DNA of 64,000 nt from Tetrahymena elliotti 4EA (taxonomy: Eukaryota > Ciliophora > Oligohymenophorea > Hymenostomatida > Tetrahymenidae), in the NCBI GenBank assembly GCA_000231825.2, contig JH720313.1, positions 251,522-315,521 of the forward strand, read 5' to 3'. The notes under the pieces were generated by a model. The model did not search any database. It was not told the origin of the DNA and worked only from the letters and a program-made list of their open reading frames with translations. This document shows positions 22,961 through 34,000 of the stretch, piece by piece. Each line of letters opens with the position of its first letter. Position 1 is the first letter of the stretch. A program made the position numbers and the translations under genes.

Positions 22961-25639
22961 ATGGCAACAATATAAGCAAAGATTGATTAGTTAGAAAAGG
23001 AAATTAGAATTGTAAAAAGAGAGTTTTTTTTGACTTAAGAAGTATCAGAGAAGGAAATTAAAGATGTTCTTGATTCAAAGGTATTTCATTTAGAATCATT
23101 TCTTTTAGATATGGAATTTTTAATTCCTATTTGTGATTAGAAACGCTTGAAAAAACTTTAGCAGCCATTTAATAAAACTAAAAGAAATATTTATGGTTTA
23201 AATTTTTAAAATGATAAAATTTTATATTCAGTCAATAATTGTCTCTCAATTAAGCTTTGTTTATTATAAATAGAATAATGGGTATTTTGATTAGGAGATC
23301 TTTGAGTAGCTTATCGATCGTATGAAAGAAAAGCAAAGAGATTAAACTATTAAAACAATAAGCTGGAAAAACTTTTTCTTAACATACATTGAAGCAGAAC
23401 AATTATTGAACTAAAAAATAATAAATGCTAGAAAAATATTAGAAGATTGTAATAAAAAAAGAAACGAAGTATAAGATAAACTCATTGAAGCTCGTAGCTC
23501 TGAAGTATTAAACTAGCATGGTATTGCTTTCAATTCTCATTTAACCGTTACTGTTAGAACTATAAGCTTAAACGTGCCTAGCAATGTTTAGCCTTATGTT
23601 TAAATCTAAGTAGGCTTAGACTAATCTCACTAAACAACTAACGCATTTGGAAACTAAGCTACATTTAACAACACTTTTGAATTGTAAGCTAAAAAAACCT
23701 TTTTTAACATTTTAGATTATTTGTCCGCTAATAAAAATCGTTTAATAGTCAATATAGATAAATAGATAGATAATTATGAGTGATTGATAATTATTTAAAA
23801 ATAAAGCAAATTTTGAATTTGGATACAAATTATTGTCATACTAAATGAAAACATTTACTTAAATAAAAAGATTACTTATCCCCTTATTATTCATCCACTT
23901 AAAAGAATATCATATGTATTCTTTCATTCATTGAATAGAGAAATATTTCTGATTCAATAAGCAAAAATATTTTAGATTATTTAAAGCTTTTTTGAGTTTT
24001 TATTTGCTAATATAGGCCTTATGCTTGATTATAGATAGTGATTAGAATTTCACTTCTAGAGCATAATAGGAAATTTTAGCTAGACCATATCACATTATTT
24101 AAATTAATTACAATATTCGCAAAATGCATTTTAAACTAACACTTTTTGAAATAAAATAAAAGTAAAATTAACACTGGACAAGAAAGCATCCAAATTAATG
24201 TGATGAATTATGATAGAGCTTCTTAAGACACTTTATTAGGATCTGTTACAATTCCTTTATCTCTTTTAAAAGATTAATATCCCAGAGAAAACGAATACTA
24301 TTTACTTGGATATGACAAAAATGAAATTGGTAAAATATTCTTGTCTTTGCAATGGCTCCATTCATAAGTAAATTAGCTAATTTTATTTGATTGAGAATAA
24401 TTTTCATCTAAATTTTAAATTAAAAGGAAAAATATCTTTCTGATACTTTAGCTTAATGGGATGAGCATATTAAATAATAAGAAGAAGATCTTTATGACTA
24501 TGAAAAAGATCTAGCCCTTCTTTATTCACCCTTTTCTCATTATGTTTAGCTCTTCAGAAATGATATAAAAGGTGCAAATCCTGCTTATGGAAATTAAGGA
24601 GCAACTAATATTGGTTATAAAATTGATGAATAACCAGGTTTAATCATCCCACAAAGTCCAGAGTATGAGAAAATAGATTTAAGAGGAGTTGCTCTCTAAG
24701 GATTCATTGATATAGATAGAAATATCTTTAAACCTGTTATGATGTTACTTGGAGTTTTCTTTGTTTTAACTCTTCTTATCCATCTATACAGAGCTAGTTT
24801 TATAGATGTAATATTTACTAAATTGATTAAAATAAATGTTTTGTTCAAATAAATTTTTATTCTTAATATTAACATTATTGGTAAAATCAACAATTAACTA
24901 AATCTTTTAAATAAATAGCTATTAATATGTTTGACAACTGTTTTATTCTTCGAATTACACATATTTGATCATTAAAGAGCTAAATTTTTGCTCATTGCAA
25001 TAGGTATTTCTTGCTTCATCGATTTCTTCTGGCTCTTTAACTATACTTCAGGATGGTGGTCAGATGTCTATGACGATTAAGCTAAGATAGTCATTGAAGA
25101 TGCTAGCTTCAAAAAGTTTGTTGTTTTTATGAGTTATCTTTCATTCTTCATTAAAGTAAATTGATAAATTTTTAATGAAAAACAAAAAAGTAATTATGTT
25201 AAATTAAAAATAATCTAGTTCCCACTTGCTTTCGCATTTATGCAACTATGGAAGGAATTAGAAGTTTAATTGTAAAGTAAAACTGTAGTCAAAGAAAAAT
25301 TATTAAACACATTAAACTACAATAGATCTCCCGAATATGCAGCAGCTTAAATCCCATACTCTTAAGTATATGTACCTCCTTAAGGAAGTATCAATAGTAA
25401 AATAATTTATTATATTTTTAGAGAATATTAAAACTAACTTTAATAAATTAAAAGGGCAATATATAGTACCTGCTGTTTCTAACTAGCCTGCTTTTGGAGT
25501 ACCTATTTAATAATCATACATCGTTACAAATCCTTAACAATCTGTTTATGGAGGAAATATTCAACCTAATTTGGCTTAAACTAACATATAATAGTCTGTT
25601 CAAGTTCCCTATTCTAATTTAAAGCCTACTCTCTATTGA
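22961..25639 (+). CDS. C2-domain protein with four C-terminal membrane spans
   Basis: Six exons with introns 23081-23273, 23684-24162, 24368-24426, 25156-25218 and 25397-25454; 609 codons (608 aa). The N-terminus is a short helical or EF-hand-like segment (GYFDQEIFEQLIDRMKEKQ) and a coiled coil. Residues of about 128-215 form a C2 fold: LTVTVRTISLNV, VQPYVQIQVG, ATFNNTFEF, then INVMNYDRASQDTLLGSVTI. C2 domains bind phospholipids, often with Ca2+; the DYDxxSxDxxLG loop is mostly kept (NYDRASQDTLLG), with one Asp replaced. Next come an acidic linker and four hydrophobic spans (MMLLGVFFVLTLLIHLY; LLICLTTVLFFEL; FLLIAIGISCFIDFFWLF; FVVFMSYLSFFIKFPLAF). A cytosolic tail rich in Pro/Gln/Tyr ends NLKPTLY. 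A role in membrane traffic or ciliary membrane is plausible but inferred; no named family was recognised. Confidence 0.85.
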
Positions 25640-26324
25640 AGGCTAAAATAGAAAGAGAAGATTTCTTTAATATTTTTGTTCTTATAATTTATAAAATGAG
25701 TTAGTCAATCATACAACAGTACATTTTCAATTAGTACAATAAGATTCAAATATTATTCCAGTTTATAATTACAAAATTATCATCTATCATTTCAACCAAT
25801 TCCATAAATTTTCTTTTTGTCTTATTATTTACTTTTGTTTCAAAATTTATTAGGATATTTTATATAATATTGAGGAATAATCACAATTTATATATAAATT
25901 ATTTATTTAATGATCATACAAAAATCCAATTAGTAAAATAAATTTTAAATGCAATTTCCATTTATAATTATGAAATTACCATTCATCAATATTTAGCAAT
26001 CCAATAAATTTTGGTTTGTCTTTAAAATAATATATATTTACTTTCCTTTAAAAATTTATCTACTCAGATTTTTCATGTAAATTAGAGGAATAATCACAAT
26101 TTATAAATTATTAGTTTGATTGATATTTATTTGCTTGTTAGAATAAATTTTAAATTGAAATAAATATTCTAGAACTTACTAAAATAATAAATTTCTTTTA
26201 ATTTTACTTTTGAATTAAAAATATTTGCTAAATTATTTGTTTTTCTTTAATAAAATTTGGATAAATATATACAAAAATATTTTATTTCATTAAATAAACT
26301 ATCACATATCAAGATTAATTTTTA
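25640..26324. other. Convergent intergenic stretch with a diverged duplication
   Basis: AT-rich and non-coding. Most of it is occupied by two diverged copies of a roughly 205-213-nt unit (listed separately). Confidence 0.6.
25707..26125 (+). repeat. Diverged tandem duplication, two copies of about 205-213 nt
   Basis: Copy 1 (about 25707-25911) and copy 2 (about 25912-26125) share ordered blocks: ATCATACAA, CAATTAGTA, TTTATAATTA, CCAATAAATTTT-like text, a T-rich run and GAGGAATAATCACAATTTAT. The blocks start at offsets of 205 to 213 nt. The copies are diverged with small indels, so the duplication is old. It lies between the stop of the C2 gene and the stop of the BolA gene. Confidence 0.7.
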
Positions 26325-26678
26325 TCATTTGTTTTTTGATCCTCCCATACAACTTGGAGATACATTCACTGATTAATCTTAGCCCCATTCATTTGATGTT
26401 TTAGTCATAAGAGATAGAGCATGTAGACCTTTTTAAAACTCAGGTTATAAGAGAGAATAAATTTTTTAGTGACATTATACCTTTGACAAACCGCTAAATT
26501 CATCTGAAACTATCAATAATTTGAAATGAGTTTCTGATCCTTTTGGAACGCTATGCTTATGAGATTCGTTTTCAATTTAAAAATGTTGAGGCTTGAAAGC
26601 TTACTATATTTTAGATGTAATAGCATCCTTCATTGGGGTTGTTGAGCTAAAATTGAATCTGATAATTCTTTACAGCAT
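26325..26678 (-). CDS. BOLA: Mitochondrial BolA-family protein
   Basis: Intronless, 117 aa. The N-terminus MLQRIIRFNFSSTTP is Arg/Ser-rich and lacks acidic residues, as in a mitochondrial presequence. Met16 would be the start of the mature-type protein. The body MKDAITSKIQQAF...HFQIENESHKHSVP, ETHFKLLIVSDEFSGLS, then KGLHALSLMTKTSNEWGQ matches BolA1-type proteins end to end. It includes the invariant C-terminal His (His86 in LHALS) and the ENESH segment. BolA proteins partner with monothiol glutaredoxins to carry or mature iron-sulfur clusters. The C-terminus carries one extra Cys (SPSCMGG). The gene sits 179 nt downstream of the LRR gene on the same strand. Confidence 0.92.
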
Positions 26679-26857
26679 TTTGATTTAGTTATCAAGAAGA
26701 AATTTTTAGATATATAAAAATATTAAATCATTATTAGAACATCAAGAAACTCAATCAAATATTTTAAAAGAAATTTAAAGAAGAAATTAAATTTTTTAAA
26801 ACATAAAATAATAAAAAAAATTCTAAAACAAATTTAACACTTTTATCACAATAATTA

Positions 26858-28492
26858 TCATACTTCTACATAGAGCTTATTTAATTTCTTTAAAACATTT
26901 TTTAATTCAATCTCTATGTAATTCTTTTCTTCTTCTGTAATCTTATTATTTTTTAGATTAAGAGTTAACTCTGTTATATTTTGACATTTTTCTAGAGTCT
27001 AGGCAATTTTTATGGCTTCTTCTAATCTAATTTTATAACCTTTGAGGAAGATAAATAAATTTGTGATTTTTTAACAATTTTATAGAGCTTGAACAATTAA
27101 CATAACTCCATCTAGTTTTAACTTATTTTTTGAAATACTAAGACATAAATCAGTAATATTTCTCATTTTCTCTAAAGATAGAGCAATTTACTTTGCTCCT
27201 TCTATTTCAATATTATTTCCAGCTATGTATAATTCTAAAGACCTGATATTCTGACATTATTCCAAAGATAGCATAATTCCTTTTAATCCCTCATCAAGTA
27301 TGTTATTTTTCTACAAATCTAAATTAAGATGAGAAATATTTTAGCTATTCCTTAAAAATAAAGCTAGTTATTCAGCTCCTTCTTTTTGAATATCATTTTT
27401 ATATAGACTTAGTTTCAAATTAGTAATTTTCTGGCATTTTTACAAAGACTAGGCTATTTATTTAATAAAATCTGTTTTTACATTACTCTTATCAAGAAGA
27501 AGTTATAACTAATTCATATTTTTACAGTTTTCTAAAGTCTGTGTTAATAACTTAATCCCTTAATCTTATAAAATTTAATTTTAAAAATTAATTTTAATGC
27601 ATTTAAAGTTAGAGATTCTTTCAAGGTCTGAGAGTGTATTAATTTCTATCATCTCTATTTGCTAAATGTTTTACACTGAATCATCCTGTGGGTTTTAAAT
27701 GTCCATTTATATTTGCTACATCCTATCTTAAAATGAAGGTTTATTTTAATATTATTAAAGTTATAAATTTTGACTAATCATCTAGATATTCCTATTATCT
27801 TTGAGCGAGGAAAAATCATTTAATTATTCAATTAATTAAATTAGCTATTCTTGTATTCTTTTATGAGATTTTAAATCCATTTAAATATTATTTAGAATAT
27901 TAAAAGAATTTTATAATTATTGTTAATAAAATTCTTAATTTTCTAAATTCTCTCTCACAATTTTTGAAAAAGATTCATTCTATTTCTGAAAATCTTAATG
28001 TTAGTTTTTTATAATATCCTTTAGTGCTTCTTTTTAAGAAATTCTATTATAAAGATCAATAGGATATTCAAAGTTATTCATAATTCTTTCAATATTTAGT
28101 ATAGAATCTTTTTCTTTCTTTTCTATCAATAAATTTATTTTTGATCTTAAACATTTATAGTAGACCTAAACTTCTTCCACCTTTTATTTGATGAAATCAT
28201 CTTTATTCGGTATTTATCTAAGATAATTATCTATCTATGAATTATCTAATATAGGCCATCCTTAAATTATTGTTGAGGAATTGCATTCAAGTAACTACTT
28301 GATAGGTATAGATCTAAAGCGTGATTGACTAAGGCAATATGTGCATTTGAGTTTTTACTTGTCTGTGATATCATCTACTTTTAAAATATCTAATCTTTGA
28401 TTATGAGTAGAACATTTCTTTTGATAATTATTAATAATAAATATTTCATTTTTGTCAGAGTTTAAAAGTTGATAATCTTAAATATAATCCAT
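26858..28492 (-). CDS. Leucine-rich-repeat protein with N-terminal Cys/His motif
   Basis: Intronless, 545 codons (544 aa), checked codon by codon. The N-terminus has CSTHNQ and LKCTYCL, a C-x2-H...C-x2-C pair that could bind one zinc, like the reduced B-box-like motif of many ciliate LRR proteins. A coiled-coil region follows (about residues 90-250; Gln/Asn/Glu-rich). The C-terminal half carries RNI-like LRRs: TNLKLSLYKNDIQKEGAEQL, SHLNLDLQKNNILDEGLKGI, RSLELYIAGNNIEIEGAKQI, TDLCLSISKNKLKLDG and TELTLNLKNNKITEEE. These are about 6-7 repeats of roughly 27-31 residues. LRRs of this kind are protein-interaction modules. The partner and pathway are unknown. Confidence 0.85.
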
Positions 28493-28989
28493 TTTTTTTC
28501 TTTTTATCTTTATTATTTGCTTTCAAAAATTAATTAATTTTTTGTAAAAATATGTCTCACCTCACATTCAATTTTAATAATTTTATGAACAATTTTAATA
28601 CTATTTTAAAAAGCTTTTCAAGTATTTACAAATATTAAAATCTATTTTATTTTAATGTTAAAATAATTATTATTAATTCTTTGCTATTATTTCAAAATTT
28701 AATTTTTTAATTTTTTTATTATTCTCTAAATTGGTAAAATAAAACAAATTATTTTTGATTAAGCTAAAATTAAAATATGCAAATTAATTGAGTAATTTAA
28801 AATATTTTCTATTCAATTTTTTTGGTGTTGTAAACTAAAAAAAAAGAAACTTTATTTGAAAAATTAAATACTGTTTTAATTAACTTTTTGATTTAAAGTA
28901 CTTTTAAAGATAGGTAGATTTACAGTAAATTTTATGTAATTTATAATAACTAATTTAACATATAAAATGAATGAATAAATTAGTTATGT
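28493..28989. other. AT-rich spacer upstream of the LRR gene
   Basis: Separates the LRR gene start from the stop of the omega-amidase gene on the same strand. It probably holds the LRR promoter and the 3' end of the other gene. No element can be named. Confidence 0.5.
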
Positions 28990-30054
28990 TCATTAATTTC
29001 CAATCTTGTGAATTACTTCATATAAATCATATCTTTTTTGTGAATAGATTGGGATCTATTAACGAACTTAATCTAAATAATCCAAATCTACTTCGCCATA
29101 AAGTATAGTGGGATCATGCTCAGTGGTAGTTAAAATTTTTCCAAAAGGATCCACTAGAGTTGAGTGACCCCAAGCTTAGAAAACAGAAGGATCTTCTGTA
29201 AATCTAGCACAGCAAGAACCAGCAACATAAGCCATATTATCAAGAGCTCTTGCTCTTAATAATAATTCCCAGTGAATTGGGCCTGTTCCCATAGCAAATG
29301 AACCAGGATAAACTAAAATTTATGCACCTATTTTAAAATATTTTTAAGAATATAGAGTTTTGAGTTTTAAATTATTTATAAATATATTTTCTAATAATAA
29401 ATAAAAAATTGAAAAAATTAAATTTGATGATTTTATTCCAAATGAAATATCTTTCTGATCTAGTAAAGTTCTGTATTCTTAATTTATTCCTAATATTATA
29501 AATTTGAAAATGATTTATTTACCTAATTTTTGGCACATTACCAAAGCTTATTCTGCGAATCTGATATCATAGCAAATACCTAATCCTATTTTACAGAAAC
29601 CAGTATCAAAAACAGTGATTTAGTTACCACTTGAAAAGGTATCTGACTCTTTGTAAACAGCTCTACCTGGAATATTAATGTCAAAGAGATGAATCTTTCT
29701 ATGAGTAGCTGCTAACTAACCTTCAGAATTAATAGCTATACCAGTGTTATATAATTTATTATCTGAAGTCTTCTCAGGAATAGATCCAATAATAAACATA
29801 TTATATTTCTTAGCATATTCTTTTAATAAGTTTAACGTTGGGGTTTTATCCTTAGAATCTGAAAAGTTTTCACTGGCAGCTTGGCAATATTCTTTCATGT
29901 ACAAACAATTAAATGTCTCTCCTAAAATAGATATTTTTGCACCATTTTTTCCTGCTTCTTCTAAAGCTTCTTAAACATAATTTAGAGTCTATTCTTTAAC
30001 CTTACTTGCTTTTGTTTATAAGATAGCAATCTTGAACTTTCTTAAAACTTACAT
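28990..30054 (-). CDS. NIT2: Omega-amidase, nitrilase superfamily (NIT2)
   Basis: Two exons (30054-29523 and 29327-28990), 290 codons (289 aa), close to the family length. The catalytic triad is present: Glu46 (ILGETFN), Lys120 ([14 protein letters not shown]) and Cys161 ([14 protein letters not shown]). NIT2 hallmarks follow, including [29 protein letters not shown] and [15 protein letters not shown], and the end is [17 protein letters not shown]2 hydrolyses alpha-ketoglutaramate and alpha-ketosuccinamate to the keto acid and ammonia, repairing products of glutamine and asparagine transamination. No targeting signal is obvious. The start [13 protein letters not shown] fits the family's first strand. 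Confidence 0.94.
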
Positions 30055-31055
30055 ATTTCTGAATTAGCTTTTTTTTTATCTTCTTTCAAATATCTACTAA
30101 ACTTTGTTAATTATTAATTATGAAAATCCTTAATCATATAAAAAATTATGATGAATAGTAAAATTTTACAGAAATTCCACCCTAATTTGCTCACACGATT
30201 TCTACATATCATCTAATTTTACATTTATGTTACAAATTTTCTTTTACTAATTGTAATAGATAATCATTAAAAAGATTTTTTAAAATCTATTATTAATAAT
30301 TAAAATTTAAAATAATAATTTTATTATTTCTTTTAAAGTGTTACCAAACCTATTTAAGCAGTCATTTAAAAACAATGAGGATGATGCTTTAAATAAGGAG
30401 GTTTTTGTTAAAAAATATTAAATAATTATTATTTATTTATCTACTTTCTAGATAAATAAAGGTAACAAAAATCACTTAATTTAGCATGATTTAAGTATTT
30501 ATCATTTCTAACTACTATTCTCAAATATTATGGATAATGCAATCATATTAAAAATCTTTAATTTTAAAATTGGACTAAGATTAAGTAGTCATTCAAAAAA
30601 AATCAAAGAAAAATACTGTCAATTCAAATTCGAAATATGTTAAAGAATTATTTTTTAAGATTTATTGGTTGGCATAAATTAACAATGGTTATGAAAGTGG
30701 TTTATACAATAAAATATTGAAATTTTAATAAGAAAGTTAAATTGTTTAAAGAATAATTATATTAATAGTAAAGATGTTAAATAATATAACAAACTTTTTA
30801 ATGAACTTTTTTTATTATCATAATTATTAATATTATAAAATTAAAATTCTTACATTTAATAAGCCTATAGTTAATTTTCAGTATAAATAATTTTAAATAT
30901 CAACAATTTAAATAAGGTTGGTTATCTTTGTAAATAAGCTATTAATTTTCTGAAATTGTATTAAAAATAAATTAGCATTTAAAATAGTTCGTTATCAATT
31001 AAATAGTTTAAAAGATTAAATAGTATTATTTAAGAAGTAATAAGTAGAAGTAGAA
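30055..31055. other. Divergent intergenic region
   Basis: AT-rich, between the divergent starts of the omega-amidase and the large membrane protein. One small patch (30340-30405, +) has protein-like composition (LPNLFKQSFKNNEDDALNKE) but no start codon or clear splice partner. It could be a stray exon or a remnant. Confidence 0.45.
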
Positions 31056-34000
31056 ATGAAATCAGAATAAGATATCAGTATTTCCCATACTCAAAAAAAA
31101 TCTTCTAAAGATCAATCAAAGACTTAAAGGCTAGTACAATTGATTAAAAATATGGCTCTTGTCTTGTTTTACATTGAAGACTAAGAGAACTAGTTGCTAT
31201 TTATTTAGGCCTTTTTACTGTTAGTTTAGTTTCTGTAGAATCATGGGATATTAGTTACTCTCCTAGGATAAAAACCTCTTTACCTTCCTCTTTATTACAT
31301 ATTCTAGTAAGGATATAATAAAATTAATTTAAAAGTTGATTTAATATTTTAAATGATACAGCGCAGCAGAATATAGTAGAATTTCTCCATTTTTGAGTAA
31401 TTTCAGCTCAGAGTTGAGTCGAGGATTTATGTTTGTTTGCACTATTTTTGATATTTTAATGCTCTACTACAGCCTTAAATTGATACTTAAAAAATATGAA
31501 GAACACTAATCTAATTAAATACATAATTATTATATTAGATATTACTCTATGATTTACTACTATGTATATTTTTAGTTCAAAAGTGATATGATAGGATCTG
31601 GTTTCTTTTGTGTCATTAATCCTCATTTAAGTTATGCAGGAAGATGTAAAAAAAGTATTTTTGCACATACACCAAATTCAATTGATTTTTAAATCAGTCT
31701 ATTTGTTTCTCTAATAATTCTTGTGGCAAATACCCTAATTGCTGGAATTTCTAATGCGAAATTTCTTGTTTCTGATAGAAATAGCTTAAAAGAAGGATTT
31801 GGCATAAAAACATATGTCGTTTATTTGATAGAGTTTTTTTATTTCTAAATTAACTTTTTAGAGGATATGAGATCTGTAATATTCATAACTGCTATGGGCT
31901 TCTCTATGTATAACACTATTTTATATTTTCTAGAATATGGCCCATAAAGTAAATCTGTTAGATTATATTATGGAACATTTCATATGGTAATTCTTATTTT
32001 CTTTTAAGTCGAATTTATTTACAAAAAATAATTAATTAAGCAGTTAAATCAATTAAAATTTTTAGTTAAAAATGTAATATTTTATTTAAATTAACACATT
32101 TAAGGTTAGCATATTAACGAATGTCTTGATTTCAGTATCCTTTTTTTAAAATAATTTTTTGAATGAAGACTTACACTTTTCTCTACTTTGCATCATATCT
32201 TTATTCATCTTTGCATTCAATAAGGTTTACATATTCAAAAAAGAGTAATAAAAATTTAACATGTAAATTAATTCTAATACTGATCGAAGCTTAGTTTAAC
32301 TTTCTTAAACAATTTTGGAGCTAGCTATCTATAACAAAAGTTCTTAAACAAATCCTTGTGATTATGTACTTTTAATGGGAAAATTAAGATTTCATTTAAA
32401 CAACTGTAAGTCATCTAATTGTCTATGCCATTTAGAATTTGAAAAACATGTGTTTAGTATTGATCAAATTGATGTAACCAAAATCTAAGATGGCATAAGA
32501 GCTAAAACCCCTTTTAATGTGATTAATGATTTTATTGAATAACAATTTAAGCAAATATTAACAAAAATAAAAACTCTAACCATCAAAGAACAAGAAAAAA
32601 TTATCAGCAGCTACACTTAATTCTTATTTTTTTTTGCAGGTAAGATTTTATAAAAAAGCTTAAAATAATTTAAAAAAATTCATTTAATATTTATACTACT
32701 TTAACCTTTTTTTTAATTTTTATTCATTTTAATAAAACCATCTAATTATCTGTTTTATTTGCTAAATAAGGAAAGAGAATGGAGTCATTGATGTTGCTAA
32801 AATAGAATATTTACAGCTCCAAATCTGCTTCATTCAATTTGCAGATGTTAGAATAACTCCTATCACAGTAATAAAAGCAATATTAAAGAAATTTGTAAAT
32901 TATTCTTTTTTCCAGAATTTAGAGAGATGAAATGATAAAATCAAAAACTAAAATGAGATATTCACTTGATAGATAGAGCGTTTTAAATGCAAATAGAATA
33001 GATTAATTTGATTTACATGTGCTCACTAACCCTTATATTGAATAATTTAAAGATCTTATAAGAAGTCTGATAAAAATGAAGAAAGAAATATTTAATAGAC
33101 TGATGGAAGGATATATAAGCAATACATAAGCATTTAAAGATATAACTAAATTCATTAAAATACAAGAAAATATCTTGGCACTGATCAAAAAAGAAATGAA
33201 AAACTCACCTCAAAATATTTATTTTTTAAAATTCTAAGCCATAATTTTTACATAAATTATTTGTGATCCATTAATCAATGATAAAATTGAAAAAAAAATC
33301 AGTGATATTTTATTCTAGGACAAATATATGAAAGACAATTACACATCCTAAAATGCAATCATTCATGGAAACTTATCCCATATGATTTTATCAGTCTAAG
33401 ACACATAGGTAAAAAAATGATTATTTTTTTTATATTAAATATTAAGTTAATCAATTAAAAAAGATGAAAATAGAATCATACTCATAAAGACTTCCTCATT
33501 ACCTTGAATACTCTAACAAAGAATTTTAAAAGATAAATACTCCAAATTAGTTCATACCTTAAGGCTTTATATAGCTTCATAATAAGCTTATTTAAAAAAC
33601 CATAACAGTATTTATTCTTTTTTTACCACTTTTTTATTCTTAAAATGAAATTTTTATTGATAAATATTTTGAAATTTAAATGCTAAAATTAAAAAAATGA
33701 AAGAAAGCAACAAATCAGAATTTAAATTATTGCAATAACATGATTTAAATTTATTTTTATGAATGAATGAATAATTAATTAGTCAGACAACTATCAATAA
33801 AATTTCATGCAAAAATAAAGAGATGTTTTTTTAAGAACCAAAAACAACCGCTACATTTAGTCTTTAATTTTTCTTAATTACTATCCCATGATTTAGGATA
33901 AAGTAATTTAATTTTAAAATCTTTAGATAAATAAACTTATTGTTTTTGTAGATCTGCTTTTATATAATATTTTAAAAATATCAAAATATAAATGGATGCA

